64,000 nucleotides of DNA from VXNE01 sp963664635 (GCA_963664635.1 OY761542.1:1240001-1304000); one strand, 5' to 3'. Positions 8,945-18,261 are shown, counted from the first letter of the stretch. A program made the numbers and translations. Notes: a model not told the origin generated them from the sequence alone.

Positions 8945-9056
8945 GACGTCATGCCTTCCTTGATGTGGCCGTTCGATGAGCAGAGACTCGCCGCGCGGGA
9001 TCCAGATGTCGTCGACGGCAAGGTGGGCATCCACGACGCTATCGGCAAGACCCTGC

Positions 9057-10307
9057 CTATCCGGCGGCTTGCAGGGCGGTTCGTCGGACACCACCAGGGC
9101 TCTGGTCGGAACCGTCGGAACCGCGTGCGGCGGTCGCCGCCTCCAGGCACCGTCGAATGCCGCGAGCCAATACCTGACCCAGCAATACGGGCACCGCGTT
9201 TCCGAGTTGGCGCATGGTCTCGGTCCAGGAACCGGGAAATCGATAGCTGTCCGGGAACGCTTGGAGGCGGGCTGCCTCGCGTACGCTGAAGTACCGGCAG
9301 GTGCCGTCGTCCGTCGCGAGCATGTTCTCTCCGCCCGGGACCCCATGGTCGCCAGCCTTTAGCACCTTCGCCGGCTCGTCGTACTTGCTGCCGGTGTGTC
9401 CGGGATAGGGCCTGGCGCCGGGGTTGAAGCGGTGGTCCGGTACGAGTTTGGCCGCGGCTGGCTGGAACTCTGGGTCCGGCAGGTCGGAGATGGCGTCGCG
9501 AACCGTGCGCCAGGGTTGCAGGAGCGGCGGGAAATCAAAGCCCCGCAGCCGATCCACTCGGCGCCGCAGCGCTTCCGGAAGCCTCGGTCGGCGACTGGTC
9601 GGAATCTCGTGCCGCTCCCAGTAGCTGCCGCTGATCCACTGATCCCAAAGCAGCGCGTCGAAGGAGTGCGTGGGTTTCGGAAACGACCATCCGGTGTCAA
9701 CGTCGTCTCTAAACCCGACCATGATCATGCGCTCGCGCTTCTGCGGTACGCCGAAGTCCGCCGCGTTCAGCACGGTCGTGACCACTCGGTACTCCAGTCC
9801 TTGCGGGGCTGGAGCTGCCGACCGGTGCCGGCGCAGGCGATCTGCATGATCGAGCCATGGCTCGTCCTGCCAGGCGGTCAACTCGGGAAACGAGAGGTGG
9901 TCTCGAATGTACTCCAGGTAGCGGGCGAAGGCCGGCCGCCGCAGCCCCCGCACGTTCTCCAGAATGAACGCTCGGGGCGCAAGCTCCCGCACCGCGCGGA
10001 TGGCTTCCGGGAACATGTCGCGCTCGTCCAGCGGGCCATGGTGCTTGCCCCCCAGGGAGAACGGCTGGCAAGGAGGACCGCCCGAGATCAGGTCGATCCC
10101 CGCGGCCAGTGCGCCGTACGACAAGCTGCGCACGTCGCACTCCTCGAGCGGCCAGCCGGAGACCGCGGGATGGCCGGCTGCTTGGTTCGTCCGAATCGTA
10201 TCGCCGGCATGCCGATCCCGATCGACCACGAGTTCGTGGCGAAAGCCGGCCTCGCCCACTCCCATTCCGAACCCGCCCGCGCCGACGAACAACTCGACGG
10301 ACCTCAA
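9057..10307 (-). CDS. dcm: DNA (cytosine-5-)-methyltransferase, Dcm type
   Basis: All C5-methyltransferase motifs are present: motif I FVGAGGFGMG near the N terminus, motif IV GGPPCQPFS with catalytic Cys80, motif VI ENVRG, motif VIII QKRERMIMVG, and C-terminal motifs IX and X (REAARLQAFPDSY, LGNAVP). I chose a TTG start at 10307, giving 416 residues. It overlaps the vsr stop codon as TTGA, has GGGGAG 9 bases upstream, and puts LRSVELF at the N terminus as in relatives. An ATG at 10397 would overlap vsr by 94 bases. No restriction enzyme lies next to it. Confidence 0.9.
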   Translation of the reverse strand: MRSVELFVGAGGFGMGVGEAGFRHELVVDRDRHAGDTIRTNQAAGHPAVSGWPLEECDVRSLSYGALAAGIDLISGGPPCQPFSLGGKHHGPLDERDMFPEAIRAVRELAPRAFILENVRGLRRPAFARYLEYIRDHLSFPELTAWQDEPWLDHADRLRRHRSAAPAPQGLEYRVVTTVLNAADFGVPQKRERMIMVGFRDDVDTGWSFPKPTHSFDALLWDQWISGSYWERHEIPTSRRPRLPEALRRRVDRLRGFDFPPLLQPWRTVRDAISDLPDPEFQPAAAKLVPDHRFNPGARPYPGHTGSKYDEPAKVLKAGDHGVPGGENMLATDDGTCRYFSVREAARLQAFPDSYRFPGSWTETMRQLGNAVPVLLGQVLARGIRRCLEAATAARGSDGSDQSPGGVRRTALQAAG

Positions 10308-10723
10308 CCGCTTCGGCTCCCCAAGAAACCCTCTATCCGCTGTTCCAAGGTCGATCTGTCCTTGATCTCGCACTCCCAAATCACCAGTACGCCCCATCGG
10401 CGCCGCTTGAGTTCCCGTTGATTGCGCTCGTCCCTGAGCCGATTACCTTCCAGCTTCGGCAGCCAGAAATCAACCCGCGACTTCGGGAGTCGCGCCCGGC
10501 GGCACGCCTCGTGTCGGTGCCAGAAACAGCCGTGCACGAAGATCACCTTCCGGCGTGGACCGAACACAAGGTCCGGGGTTCCGGGGAGATCCCGGCGGTG
10601 CAGCCGATACCGGTACCCCATCCGATGCACGACATGTCGAACGACCAGCTCGGGGGTCGTGTCCCGCGAACGAATTCGGGACATCCGCGCGCTGCGCTCC
10701 TCGGGGCTGAGCGTGTCGGTCAT
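10304..10723 (-). CDS. vsr: Very short patch repair endonuclease Vsr
   Basis: This 139-residue protein nicks beside T:G mismatches that arise when 5-methylcytosine deaminates. The family residues are all seen: Asp51 in GTPDLVFG, His64 and His69 in FVHGCFWHRH. These numbers match those of the E. coli enzyme. The N-terminal RMSRIRSRDTTPE and the zinc-binding His/Cys positions are also kept. It is followed at once by dcm with a 4-base overlap, so the two are very likely translationally coupled. The start at 10723 is the first in-frame ATG before the conserved N terminus. Confidence 0.92.
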   Translation of the reverse strand: MTDTLSPEERSARMSRIRSRDTTPELVVRHVVHRMGYRYRLHRRDLPGTPDLVFGPRRKVIFVHGCFWHRHEACRRARLPKSRVDFWLPKLEGNRLRDERNQRELKRRRWGVLVIWECEIKDRSTLEQRIEGFLGSRSG

Positions 10724-10984
10724 GATCGGGGCGCCGCCGTCACCGGTCCATTGCCACGCCCGAGTCGCGTGCAAGGAGACTTGTGCGTTTGCAGGTGTGA
10801 GACATCGGCGAATTCCCGTGCGGATCATGCGCACAGGGATATTCTGCTCCCGTGGCTGGCGCACGCTCAAGGCTTGGCTCAACGGTCTCTCCGAGCACAT
10901 CGCTCGGTCATCGCTCGGCGACCCTCGACGGCGCGGCGAAACCGATGTCCTATACTGGCGCGTTTTTCGATGCGAGGGCGCGAC

Positions 10985-13132
10985 ATGGCGCTGCTGGGCA
11001 CGGTTCACTACGAGGTGCGCGACCGCGTGGCGCTCCTCACCATCGACAACCCTCCGGTCAATCCCCTGAGTTCGGGCGTCCGCTTCCATCTCTCGCAGCA
11101 CCTCGAAGCGGCGCTCGCGGACGACGGCGTGGACGCCATCGTCATCACCGGCAAGGGCCGGGCGTTCATCGCCGGCGCGGACATCCGCGACTTCGGCAAG
11201 ACCCCGAATCCGGACGAAGTCCCGAAGCGGCCGGCCGGCGAGATCATCGAGGGCAGCGCCAAGCCGGTCGTCGCCGCCATCAACGGCACGGCATTCGGCG
11301 GCGGGCTCGAGCACGCGCTCACCTGTCACTACCGGATCGCGGCGCCCGGCGCACCGGTGGGCCTGCCAGAGATCAAGATCGGCCTGCTGCCTGGCGGTGG
11401 TGGTACGCAGCGGCTGCCGCGGCTGATCGGGGCCGAGCGCGCGATGGAGGCGATCCTGTCCGGCGATCCCTTCGATACGGCGGATGCGCTTGCGCTCGGC
11501 ATCGTGGACGAGATCGCCGCGGGTGACCTGGTGGAGCGCGCCATCGCGTTCGCGAAGGCCAAAGCGGCGGCTGGCGGCCCGCATCCGCTGGTGCGGCACC
11601 GCCGCGACAAGGTGGAGGCGGACCGGGCCAATGCCGACGTCTTCAAGGCCGGCGAAGCGTACCTGGCGCGACGGATGCGGGGACAGATCAACGGCCGGAT
11701 GGCCTTCGAGTCCGTGAAGGCGGCGGTCGAGATCGACGATTTCGACGCGGGCATCGCGGCGGAGCGGGCCAACTTCCAGGTGTGCCACGACCACGAGCAG
11801 CGCGCCGCGATGATCCACGTGTTCTTCGCCGAACGTCAGGGAGCGCGCATCCCGGACGTGCCGGCGGACACGCCGAAGAAGCTGATCGGGAGCGCCGCCA
11901 CCGTCGGCGGCGGGCTGATGGGCGGCGGCATCGCGATGTCTTTCGCCGACGCCGGCATCCCGGTCAAGGTGCTCGAGATGAACGAGGAGGCGCTCGAACG
12001 GGGCCTCGGGGTCATCCGCAACAACTACGTCCGCATGGTGCGGGGTGGCCGGATCAGCCAGGAGGAGATGGACGCCCGCGTGGAGCGCATCGAGGGCGTG
12101 CTCGACTACGACGCGATCGGCGCGGCGGACGTCGTGGTCGAGGCGGTCTACGAGAACCTCGATCTCAAGAAGCAGATCTTCGAGCAGCTCGACGCGACGA
12201 TGAAGCCGGGTGCCTTGCTTGCGAGCAACACGTCGGGGCTCGATCTCGACCAGATGGCGGCGATGACGCAGCGCCCCGACGACGTGGTCGGCATGCACTT
12301 CTTCAGTCCGGCCAACATCATGCAGATGCTCGAAGTGGTGCGCGGCGAGCACACCGGCAAGGAAACCCTGGCCACGGTCATGGCCCTCGGCAAGACCATC
12401 GGGAAGATCCCGGTGCTCTCGGCGAACGCTCCGGGGTTCATCGGCAACCGCATGCTCGGCGGCTACACGAGCCAGGCGGGGGAGATCATCCTGCACGGCG
12501 CGCTGCCGGAGCAGGTGGACCAGGTGATCCGCGACTTCGGCTTCAACATGGGGCCGTTCGCGATGAACGACCTCGTGGGGCTCGACCTCGGCTGGCGGGC
12601 GCGCAAGATGTCCGGGGTCGCGGATGGGGACAAGCCGCTGACCGCGGTTGTCCCGGACAAGCTCTGCGAACTCGGACGCTACGGGCAGAAGACGAACGCC
12701 GGCTTCTACTCCTACCCGGAGGGCAGCCGCCGTGGGGAGCCGGACCCGGAGGTGGCGCGGATCATCGAAGAGACGTCCGCGGAACTCGGCATCGCGCGCC
12801 GGGAGATCGGCGACGAAGAGGTCCTCAAGCGGTGCCTCTACCCGCTCATCAACATCGGCGCACAGTTGCTCGATGACGGGGTCGCGCTGCGGGCGAGCGA
12901 CATGGACGTGGTGTACATCTACGGCTACGGGTTCCCGAAGTACCGGGGCGGTCCGATGTACTACGCGGACCAGGTGGGGCTCGGGAACATCTACCGGGAC
13001 ATCCTCGCGTTCCACCAGGAATACGGCGACGCCTGGCGGCCCGCGCCCCTGCTCAAGCGGCTGGCGGAAGAAGGACGATCCTTCGCGGCTCTGGACGCGG
13101 CTCTGGACGCGGAGAGGGCCTCCGCGGGCTGA
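10985..13132 (+). CDS. Bifunctional enoyl-CoA hydratase / 3-hydroxyacyl-CoA dehydrogenase
   Basis: This 715-residue multifunctional beta-oxidation enzyme resembles FadJ and the peroxisomal bifunctional enzyme. Residues 1-190 are the crotonase domain (GRAFIAGADIRDFG oxyanion loop, GLPEIKIGLLPGGGGTQRL with the catalytic Glu). From about 295 comes the NAD-binding domain (TVGGGLMGGGIAMSFADAG). HFFSPANIMQMLEVV with the catalytic His follows, then two C-terminal 3HCDH domains (GFIGNRMLGGYTSQAGE, YGYGFPKYRGGPMYY). The start at 10985 is preceded by GAGGG. An upstream in-frame ATG at 10970 would add five residues. No thiolase is adjacent, so the operon is not the usual fadBA. Confidence 0.9.
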   Translation: MALLGTVHYEVRDRVALLTIDNPPVNPLSSGVRFHLSQHLEAALADDGVDAIVITGKGRAFIAGADIRDFGKTPNPDEVPKRPAGEIIEGSAKPVVAAINGTAFGGGLEHALTCHYRIAAPGAPVGLPEIKIGLLPGGGGTQRLPRLIGAERAMEAILSGDPFDTADALALGIVDEIAAGDLVERAIAFAKAKAAAGGPHPLVRHRRDKVEADRANADVFKAGEAYLARRMRGQINGRMAFESVKAAVEIDDFDAGIAAERANFQVCHDHEQRAAMIHVFFAERQGARIPDVPADTPKKLIGSAATVGGGLMGGGIAMSFADAGIPVKVLEMNEEALERGLGVIRNNYVRMVRGGRISQEEMDARVERIEGVLDYDAIGAADVVVEAVYENLDLKKQIFEQLDATMKPGALLASNTSGLDLDQMAAMTQRPDDVVGMHFFSPANIMQMLEVVRGEHTGKETLATVMALGKTIGKIPVLSANAPGFIGNRMLGGYTSQAGEIILHGALPEQVDQVIRDFGFNMGPFAMNDLVGLDLGWRARKMSGVADGDKPLTAVVPDKLCELGRYGQKTNAGFYSYPEGSRRGEPDPEVARIIEETSAELGIARREIGDEEVLKRCLYPLINIGAQLLDDGVALRASDMDVVYIYGYGFPKYRGGPMYYADQVGLGNIYRDILAFHQEYGDAWRPAPLLKRLAEEGRSFAALDAALDAERASAG

Positions 13133-13157
13133 CCGCCGAGTCCTGCGCGGCGGCGGG

Positions 13158-14270
13158 TCAATCGGACAGGTCGACGATCCCGATCCGGTCCCCGGCGAAG
13201 GTGCCCAGGTAGAACACGCCGTCGCGCTGCAGCGCGACGGTGACGCCGCCCATGGGTGGGCCTCCGTGGGCGATCAGCACCTGTTGCGAGAGGTCGTCCG
13301 GGTCGAGCGCGACGATCTCGAAGGGCATGCCGCACGAGCCTTCCTCCAGGCCCTGGCAGGCCATCATCTCGCCGAGGCCGCCGGTGTGGGCCGCGACCAG
13401 CAGGCGCCCGTCCTCCCCCCAGGTGCTGTTGTCGACGGGGTCGATATCGGCTCTCGCCACGGTCTCGCCGGTGGTGACGTCGATCTTGCGGACGCCTCCG
13501 GACCCATAGACGTTGAGGTACGCGTACCGTTCGTCCGCGGATTTCTCGATGCCGTTCGGCAGCGGCGCGTCCGTGCCGGGGACCTTCGCGAAACCGCCCC
13601 CCGGCGACCACGCGTAGATCCATCCCGTGTCGGAGCCGAGCAGGGCCTTCACGAGCGAGAAGGGCATGCCTCCGGCGGGGAACATCTGCGTCACCCAGAA
13701 GCCGCCGTCCCGGAGCAGCACGACGTCGTTGAAGAACCCCTCCTCGGGCGCGACCGCGCACCCCCGCCAGGCGAGGCCGCCGTCCTCGAACGCTTCGAAG
13801 AACTCGACGGACTCGCGTCCCCCGTGGTTGATCACCGCCACCGCGTGGCGGCCGTCGGCGCGCGTCTCGATGTCGATGCCGTGCGGTGAGAAGAGGCCGG
13901 CGTCCGGCGGCGGACAGGCGGGGTCGCCCCACTCGGACGCGGTCGCGTCGGGTGCGCTGTCCGGGGACGGGAAGAGCACGGCGAGGGTGCGCGCGGCCGG
14001 GTCGTACGCGGCCAGGCTGCCGGGCCGGGCGCCCTCCATGTCGCCGAACTGGCTGACCAGGATCCGGCCGTCCGGCGCCAGGGCCAGATCCTCGGGGTTC
14101 TGGAACCGGCAGTCCACGTCGATGCCGAATCCCGGTTCGCAGCCGGTGACCGGCGACAGGTCGGAGGAGCATCCGGCCGCCGCGGTCAGGGCAGCGGCGA
14201 GCGCGAGAACCTGACGCCACGGGGTGCGTGCGGGCGTGGCGGTGGTGGGATCAATAGCCTGCATATGCAT
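13158..14270 (-). CDS. Lipoprotein with SMP-30/NHL-type beta-propeller
   Basis: 370 residues with a lipoprotein signal ending in LTAAAGCSS, so probably anchored by Cys33. The rest reads as a six-bladed propeller of the SMP-30/gluconolactonase or paraoxonase kind: PEDLALAPDGRILVSQFG, LFSPHGIDI, EGFFNDVVLLRDGGFWVTQ, LPNGIEKSADERYAYLNVYG, DNSTWGEDGRLLVAAH. Acidic and Asn residues in the blades fit a calcium site. It is the last gene of a four-gene minus-strand run, overlapping the TonB-like gene by 20 bases. Substrate unknown; lactone or sugar-ester hydrolysis would fit the family. Confidence 0.75.
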   Translation of the reverse strand: MHMQAIDPTTATPARTPWRQVLALAAALTAAAGCSSDLSPVTGCEPGFGIDVDCRFQNPEDLALAPDGRILVSQFGDMEGARPGSLAAYDPAARTLAVLFPSPDSAPDATASEWGDPACPPPDAGLFSPHGIDIETRADGRHAVAVINHGGRESVEFFEAFEDGGLAWRGCAVAPEEGFFNDVVLLRDGGFWVTQMFPAGGMPFSLVKALLGSDTGWIYAWSPGGGFAKVPGTDAPLPNGIEKSADERYAYLNVYGSGGVRKIDVTTGETVARADIDPVDNSTWGEDGRLLVAAHTGGLGEMMACQGLEEGSCGMPFEIVALDPDDLSQQVLIAHGGPPMGGVTVALQRDGVFYLGTFAGDRIGIVDLSD

Positions 14271-14640
14271 CGCTTTCTCCGAGCTTGAAGCGCAACGTAC
14301 TGACGCGGTCCGGGGCCGCCACGGCCTGGCCGTTCTGGATCTGCGGGCGGAACCGCCATTGCGACAGCGCCGCGAGGGCTGCCGCGTCGAAGGCCCCCGC
14401 CGGTTCGGACTCCACGACCCTGGGGTTGGCGACCGAGCCCGCCGCGGTCACGTCGTAGCGGATGACGACATGGCCCTCGAGCCCCGCGGCCCTGGCGGCG
14501 GGGGGATAGACGAGGTCCGGTCCGGACAGGAACTGCGGCGGGCGTGACGCGGACGCGCAACCGGCCAGCGAGGCGCAGCAACCGAGGATCAGTGCCGCCA
14601 GGGTGGCGGCGCGGGGACGCAGGACAGCGAGCCGCTCCAT
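14251..14640 (-). CDS. TonB C-terminal domain lipoprotein
   Basis: A 129-residue protein with a lipoprotein signal (LILGCCASLAGCASAS, lipid Cys about residue 28). The TonB/TolA C-terminal fold follows: PDLVYPPAARAAGLEGHVVIRYDV, then NPRVVESEPAGAFDAAALAALSQWRFRPQ. The proline-rich spacer and N-terminal transmembrane anchor of classic TonB are missing. It is a short outer-membrane or periplasmic TonB-like protein rather than a full energy transducer. It sits 11 bases after the kinase-like gene in the same operon. Confidence 0.8.
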   Translation of the reverse strand: MERLAVLRPRAATLAALILGCCASLAGCASASRPPQFLSGPDLVYPPAARAAGLEGHVVIRYDVTAAGSVANPRVVESEPAGAFDAAALAALSQWRFRPQIQNGQAVAAPDRVSTLRFKLGESDAYAGY

Positions 14641-14651
14641 GGGCGGGGAGA

Positions 14652-15623
14652 CTACACGACCGGGGTGACGGCCACATGCCGCAGCACGTCTTCGAACTCG
14701 GCCTCGAGCGCGTCGAAGCGGCGGGCGGCGGCGAGCTGGGAGCGCGCGCGCTCCAGGTTCTGTCCGCGCCGGGCGACGCGGAAGTACCGGTCCCCCGAAC
14801 AGTGATCGGCCAGGAAGCGTACCCCGAGCATGAAGCTCATGTGGCCGGGGGCGGCGGCGAAGGCCCGCGGGTCGGCGATGCCGCCGGCGCCGCGCGCGAA
14901 GCCCCGCGCCACGCGCTCGAAGGTCTCCACGGAGATTCGCGGCGCCGCTCCGGCCTCCTCCGACCCGCTGGCCGCGGAGCGCATCAGGTCGCCGAAGTCC
15001 CAGGCCGGGTGGCCGTACATCGCGGTGTCGAGATCGATGAGGTGCGTGACGCGGGATTCGGTCCGGTGGAACAGCAGGTTGTTCACCTTGCAGTCGCCAT
15101 GGATGACGGTGCGCATCGGCGGGAACGCGAACCCCTCGCGCCCGCGCACGTAGTCGACTTCCGGGGACGGGGGAGCCGCGGCCCGCCAGAGGGCGTCGAG
15201 ATAGCGGGGCAGGTCGTGGAAGCCCTCGATGACCGGCTCGAGGTCGTCGTCGAAATCGGCGACGGCCGCGTGGAAGGCGCCGAAGGCGAAGCCCGCCGGG
15301 GCGACCAGCGCGTCCGGCAGATCCTGGAAGTTGCGCGCGTCGACGAAGGGGAACAGCCGCCAGAGCGCGCCGGCGTCGTCCGTCGCCCACGACGCTCCGG
15401 ACCGCGCGGGGATCGGCGCGACGACGCCGGCGTGGCGCTCGGCGAGTTTCGCGAGGTTGCGCATGACCCCCTCGGGATTGGTGAAGACCCGGCCGTTGAT
15501 GCACTGCAGGACGAACCGGTCGTCGCCCACGGCGAAGGTCCGGTTGACGTGGCCGCCCGGCAGCGGGCGCGTCTCGAGCCCGGCCGCGTCGGGCCAGTGC
15601 GCGAGCAGGGCGGCCGGGTTCAT
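14652..15623 (-). CDS. Aminoglycoside-phosphotransferase-fold kinase, probable N-acetylhexosamine kinase
   Basis: 323 residues with the APH/choline kinase fold: LPGGHVNRTFAV glycine-rich loop, RFVLQCINGRVF (Lys replaced by Gln at the usual ATP site), the catalytic loop VIHGDCKVNNLLF and the metal loop LIDLDTAMYGHPAWDFGDL. The ATG start at 15623 overlaps the stop of the upstream beta-N-acetylhexosaminidase gene as ATGA, so the two are translationally coupled. In several bacteria a kinase of this fold phosphorylates N-acetylhexosamines (NahK). The coupling makes that the best guess here. The kinase fold is certain; the substrate is inferred. Confidence 0.75.
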   Translation of the reverse strand: MNPAALLAHWPDAAGLETRPLPGGHVNRTFAVGDDRFVLQCINGRVFTNPEGVMRNLAKLAERHAGVVAPIPARSGASWATDDAGALWRLFPFVDARNFQDLPDALVAPAGFAFGAFHAAVADFDDDLEPVIEGFHDLPRYLDALWRAAAPPSPEVDYVRGREGFAFPPMRTVIHGDCKVNNLLFHRTESRVTHLIDLDTAMYGHPAWDFGDLMRSAASGSEEAGAAPRISVETFERVARGFARGAGGIADPRAFAAAPGHMSFMLGVRFLADHCSGDRYFRVARRGQNLERARSQLAAARRFDALEAEFEDVLRHVAVTPVV

Positions 15624-17551
15624 CCGGCGAACCGGTCGGCGAGCCCGGCCCCGACCGCGAGGACGTACTCGCCGTGGGGTCGCAGTGCGGCTTCGGGGAC
15701 GGTGGCGGGGTGCCCGTCGAGATGCCGTTCCATGCTGTGCGCGAGGTCCCGCAGCGACGCGGACACCCCGTCGAGTTCGGCGATCTCGGGATGGCGCGGG
15801 GCCAGCCGCCGGACACGGGCGCGTTGCCGGCGCCAGCCGGCTGCCGTCGCCCGCAGCGCGCGGACTTCCGTCTCGGCGGCCAGGCGCCGCGCGGCAAGAC
15901 TCTCCGGCGGGAGCAGGTCGACCACGCGGGTCAGCCCCGTCGTGGTGTCGTAGGGACGCGCGGAAGGGTCCTCCGCCTGGCGGGCGGCCCGTTGCGCCAT
16001 GGCGGCGGGACCGAGCAGCCGCGCGTACCACTTGACCGGCTCGAGCACGTCGATCAGCGGCGCGAGGTCGGCGCGGTCGGCTGCCGAAAGGCCGAGTTGC
16101 GCGAGACCGCGGTCCGTTACGGCGGCGAGGTCCGCGATGCCGGTCCGGGCCAGCGAATCGTGACTGGCGGCGAGCCTTCGGTACATGTCGTCGACGTCGC
16201 GGACGGAGGCGTCCGACCAGAACCGCTCGGCGATGGCCGGCATCCGGCTCCACACCCTGAGCGGCAACAGTTCCTCGGTGACGAGTTCGGTCCACATGCA
16301 GGCCTCCCCGCCCAGCACGCGTCCGGCGCGGCCCCCGGCGGCCGGCGCCGCGGATGCCCACAGGGCCTGCAGCGTCTCGAGCCCCGGCCTGACATGGGCG
16401 AGCCGCGGATCGGAAACGAGGTCCGGTTCCGGGCCGTGCTCTGGGTCAGCAAGATAGTGCAGATCCGCGGGATAGAAGAGGTCGAGGTAGTACGGGGCGG
16501 AGTGGATGGTGTCGAAACCCGCCGCGAGCGCACGGGATCGCGCCGCGCCGCCGCGCCAGGACTGGATCGCGACCTCGGGGGGCAGCCCTGGGTGGATCGC
16601 TTCGTCCCAGGCAACCGGAGACTTGCCGAGTTCGCGCAGCCCGGCGACGACGGGCGCGTTGAACGCCGCCTGCAGTCCGTCGGTCTCCGCGCCGTCGGGT
16701 AGGTGCACCTCGTCGCCGCCGAAGTGCACGAACCGGTCCGGAAAGACGTCGGCAAGTTCCCCGAAGAGGGTCATGGCGGCCTGCACGGCGTCCGCATTGT
16801 CCGGGTCCAGGCAGCACGAGTGGACGCCGAAACGCCGGGTGGGTGCGGCGATGGTCTCGCCGATCCCCCACTCCGGATGCACGGCGAGCCAACTGGCGAC
16901 ATGACCCGGGACGTCCAGCTCCGGCACGACCCGGATGCCGCGGTCGGCCGCCGCGCGCACCAGCGCGCGCAGTTCCCCAGGGGCGTATGCGGGATGCGGG
17001 TCGGCGAGTTCCGGGTACGCGTCCGACCGGAAGCGGAAGGCCTGGTCGTCCGAGAGGTGCAGGTGCAGCACGTTCAGCTTGAACAGCGCCATGGCGTCCA
17101 GCGTGTGCTCAAGGGTGTCGATGCCGATGAAGTGCCGGGCGGTGTCGACCATGAGTCCACGCCAGGCAAACCGCGGTGCATCGTCGATGGTCAGAACGGG
17201 GAGGGAAGGATCATCGTCCTGGCCGCCCTGCACGAGTTGCGCCAGCGTGGCGAAAGCGCGCAGCACGCCCCACTCGGACGCCGCTTCGATCTGAACGCCG
17301 CCCGTTCCCGTCGTGAGGCGGTAGCGTTCGTCGTCGTCGAGCGCGGGGAACTCGGGGGAGGGCGCGCACTCGATCGTGATCCGACAGCCGTAGCCTTGCA
17401 CCCGAACCGCCCCGGCGACCTGGTCCCGCAACCGCCGGGCGGCGCGCGCGAGCCGCAGGGTCGTCGTGCCGGCGAACTTCCAGCCCCCGGCGACCAGCGG
17501 GAGCCGGCCCGCGCCAGCCTCGATGCGCCGTGGCCACGGCATCGTCTCCAT
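15620..17551 (-). CDS. Glycoside hydrolase family 20 beta-N-acetylhexosaminidase
   Basis: 643 residues. An N-terminal alpha/beta GH20b domain (about 1-120) leads into the catalytic TIM barrel: RFAWRGLMVDTARHF, LNVLHLHLSDDQAFR, VVPELDVPGHVASW, and FGGDEVH near residue 280 with the catalytic Asp-Glu pair. VLGGEACMWTELV closes the barrel. The C-terminal 150 residues are helical. It releases GlcNAc or GalNAc from chitin-like or glycan ends. I see no clear signal peptide, so it is probably cytoplasmic and acts on imported oligosaccharides. It heads an operon with a kinase-like gene, a TonB-like lipoprotein and a propeller lipoprotein. Confidence 0.9.
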   Translation of the reverse strand: METMPWPRRIEAGAGRLPLVAGGWKFAGTTTLRLARAARRLRDQVAGAVRVQGYGCRITIECAPSPEFPALDDDERYRLTTGTGGVQIEAASEWGVLRAFATLAQLVQGGQDDDPSLPVLTIDDAPRFAWRGLMVDTARHFIGIDTLEHTLDAMALFKLNVLHLHLSDDQAFRFRSDAYPELADPHPAYAPGELRALVRAAADRGIRVVPELDVPGHVASWLAVHPEWGIGETIAAPTRRFGVHSCCLDPDNADAVQAAMTLFGELADVFPDRFVHFGGDEVHLPDGAETDGLQAAFNAPVVAGLRELGKSPVAWDEAIHPGLPPEVAIQSWRGGAARSRALAAGFDTIHSAPYYLDLFYPADLHYLADPEHGPEPDLVSDPRLAHVRPGLETLQALWASAAPAAGGRAGRVLGGEACMWTELVTEELLPLRVWSRMPAIAERFWSDASVRDVDDMYRRLAASHDSLARTGIADLAAVTDRGLAQLGLSAADRADLAPLIDVLEPVKWYARLLGPAAMAQRAARQAEDPSARPYDTTTGLTRVVDLLPPESLAARRLAAETEVRALRATAAGWRRQRARVRRLAPRHPEIAELDGVSASLRDLAHSMERHLDGHPATVPEAALRPHGEYVLAVGAGLADRFAG

Positions 17552-17641
17552 GGGCCGGGCACTCTGTCGGCGGCGACAAGGCTTGTCAAACGCCTGGCCG
17601 AACGGCGACCATCGGCCGGCGTCATCGCGGGGACCAGTGTT

Positions 17642-18235
17642 TTGGATATCAGGCAACGCATGCAGGCGGTCATCGCCGCGGAGGCGCGGGCGGTCTCCCG
17701 GATCGAGGTGACCGACGACTACGTGGCGGCGGTCGAGATGCTGGAAGGGTGCCAGGGCAAGGTGATCGCCACCGGCATCGGCAAGGCGGGACACATCGCC
17801 CGGAAGTTCGCCGCGACACTGTGCTCCACCGCGACTCCGGCGGTGTTCGTGCACCCCGCGGAGGCGGCGCACGGCGATCTCGGCCTCGTCGACCACGACG
17901 ACGTCATGATCGCGTTCTCGACAAGCGGCAAGTCGAAGGAGGTTCTCGAGATCCTCGAACTGTCGCGCCATCTCGGCGTGACCGGCATCATCGGGGTGAC
18001 GTCCCACCCGGATTCCGACCTGCGCGGCCTGTCGGACCTCGTTCTGGACATGGGTCTCGTCGACGAGGCCTGTCCCCTCGACCTCACGCCGAGCTCGTCC
18101 ATCGCGGTGATGCTCGCGATCGGCGACGCGGTGGCGCTCGCCCTGATGGAGAAGAAGGGTGTCACCCGGCGCGACTGGGGCATGCGTCACCACGGCGGCT
18201 ACCTCGGACGCACCGCCCGGACCGACAACATGTGA
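17642..18235 (+). CDS. SIS domain sugar-phosphate isomerase (KdsD/GutQ-like, no CBS domains)
   Basis: A SIS-domain protein of the arabinose-5-phosphate isomerase type: GKVIATGIGKAGHIARKFAATLCSTATPAVFVHPAEAAHGDLG, FSTSGKSKEV, and LDLTPSSSIAVMLAIGDAVALALM. KdsD normally carries two CBS domains after this, but here the protein stops after GMRHHGGYLGRTA, about 195 residues. The start is uncertain: TTG at 17642 (used), or ATG at 17660, which gives 191 residues. It diverges from the GH20 gene, with only 90 bases between them. It may make arabinose 5-phosphate for KDO synthesis or isomerise another sugar phosphate. Confidence 0.8.
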   Translation: MDIRQRMQAVIAAEARAVSRIEVTDDYVAAVEMLEGCQGKVIATGIGKAGHIARKFAATLCSTATPAVFVHPAEAAHGDLGLVDHDDVMIAFSTSGKSKEVLEILELSRHLGVTGIIGVTSHPDSDLRGLSDLVLDMGLVDEACPLDLTPSSSIAVMLAIGDAVALALMEKKGVTRRDWGMRHHGGYLGRTARTDNM

Positions 18236-18261
18236 CGGAATCCGGGGATTCCCGGTCGACG

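Noticed and set aside
10951..10956. TATACT box before the hydratase/dehydrogenase gene as a promoter
   Set aside because: The best -35-like hexamer is 20 bases away, too far for a normal sigma-70 promoter; left unassigned.
10304..13015. 903-residue minus-strand frame ending in Vsr
   Set aside because: Only the last 139 residues are Vsr; the rest is antisense to the hydratase/dehydrogenase gene.
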